This document shows positions 15,119 through 15,448 of a stretch of 15,448 nt of DNA, piece after piece. The notes below the pieces were generated by a model, which had not been told where the DNA came from, did no database searches, and saw nothing but the letters and a program-made list of their open reading frames with translations. Each line of letters starts with the position of its first letter. Within the stretch, counting starts at the first letter, position 1. The stretch comes from an uncultured Lentisphaeria bacterium. Lineage in GTDB: Bacteria > Verrucomicrobiota > Lentisphaeria > Victivallales > Victivallaceae. A program made the translations under genes and the position numbers. The stretch spans positions 1-15,448 of the forward strand of contig CAIJKT010000646.1 of NCBI GenBank assembly GCA_903821255.1. Reading direction: 5' to 3'.

Positions 15119-15448
15119 CTATGGCGCTTGATATCCGGTCTCGCCGCCCATGGACTTCCACTTGCGATACACCAGCCATGCAGCACAGGACCCGGCCAGA
15201 TAGAACGGCACCGGCCATAAAAATACATATCGGTAATCTTTTACCCCGTCAAAAAAAAGTCCGCACAAAGGCCCGATCAGCGCGGCGCCGATGGAAGATA
15301 CCATGGCGCCGGCCGAACCGAACTGGCCGTAGCGTTCGCGCGGGTAAAGATCAATCAGCCATTTCATGATTGCCAGCCCTGAAAGACATAAAGGCACACT
15401 GCATATAATATTCCACAACAATAATGACCAGTAATCATGGATCAGATA
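15119..15448 (-). CDS. MFS transporter, C-terminal fragment
   Basis: The frame is open through the right edge, so only the last 110 or so residues are seen and the true start is outside. The fragment is an integral inner-membrane protein with the end of a 12-helix major facilitator fold. A hydrophobic helix (LLWNIICSVPLCLSGLAIM) is followed by a charged cytoplasmic loop (LYPRERYGQFGSAGAM), a glycine-rich helix (SSIGAALIGPLCGLFF), and a final helix (YVFLWPVPFYLAGSCAAWLVY) with a basic tail. MFS carriers move sugars, organic acids or similar solutes with protons or cations. It stands upstream of the amidohydrolase on the same strand, so it may import that enzyme's substrate. The substrate cannot be inferred from this part. 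Confidence 0.8.
   Translation of the reverse strand, partial: YLIHDYWSLLLWNIICSVPLCLSGLAIMKWLIDLYPRERYGQFGSAGAMVSSIGAALIGPLCGLFFDGVKDYRYVFLWPVPFYLAGSCAAWLVYRKWKSMGGETGYQAP

Noticed and set aside
1..15448. tRNA, rRNA, CRISPR array, insertion sequence or phage genes
   Set aside because: Searched by eye on both strands; no spaced direct repeats, transposase, integrase or RNA-gene pattern was found.

Overview
The window is about 15.4 kb of densely coded, mid-GC bacterial chromosome, almost certainly accessory polysaccharide-catabolism DNA from a PVC-group bacterium, most likely a Lentisphaerota (Victivallis-like) organism. The main clue is a pseudopilin-like gene with the [16 protein letters not shown] leader and an H-X9-DG C-terminal motif, a signature of Lentisphaerota, Planctomycetota and related lineages. 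Further support comes from genes common in these genomes: secreted multi-domain glycosidases, a ceramidase-like hydrolase, a URO-D-like protein, a Gfo/Idh/MocA oxidoreductase and several LacI/GntR/AraC sugar regulators. The taxonomy is inferred, because no rRNA or other marker gene is present.

Left block (1-2658). A Gfo/Idh/MocA oxidoreductase (cut by the window edge) lies just downstream of a LacI-type repressor gene, both on the minus strand. The LacI gene has a perfect consensus sigma70 promoter, and a perfect 12-bp palindrome sits on its predicted start site. Divergent from it is a ceramidase-like hydrolase with its own good promoter; that promoter sets the protein start downstream of the longest open frame.

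Central block (2636-11765), all on the minus strand. In transcription order: a GntR/LacI-type chimeric regulator, the H-X9-DG pseudopilin, an 1185-residue secreted glycoside hydrolase with carbohydrate-binding modules, a secreted rhamnogalacturonan-acetylesterase-like SGNH esterase, and a cytoplasmic GH95-like glycosidase. The gaps are 66, 32, 77 and 48 bp and no strong terminator is visible, so this looks like one glycan-utilisation operon. A plausible flow is: surface or periplasmic binding and deacetylation, backbone cleavage, import by an unidentified transporter, then intracellular release of a fucose- or galactose-like sugar by the GH95 enzyme. The regulator promoter is again a perfect TTGACA-N17-TATAAT, overlapped by four AATGTT-type half-sites.

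Right block (11840-15448). An AraC-type activator gene (minus) diverges from a URO-D/methyltransferase-like gene (plus). The shared 101-bp AT-rich region holds a 14-bp palindrome over a -10 box that lacks a good -35. Convergent to the URO-D-like gene is a metal-dependent amidohydrolase, preceded on the same strand by an MFS transporter that runs off the window. This block looks like a second catabolic unit for a small molecule.

No tRNA, rRNA, CRISPR array, insertion sequence or phage gene was seen. All gaps between genes are under 170 bp.
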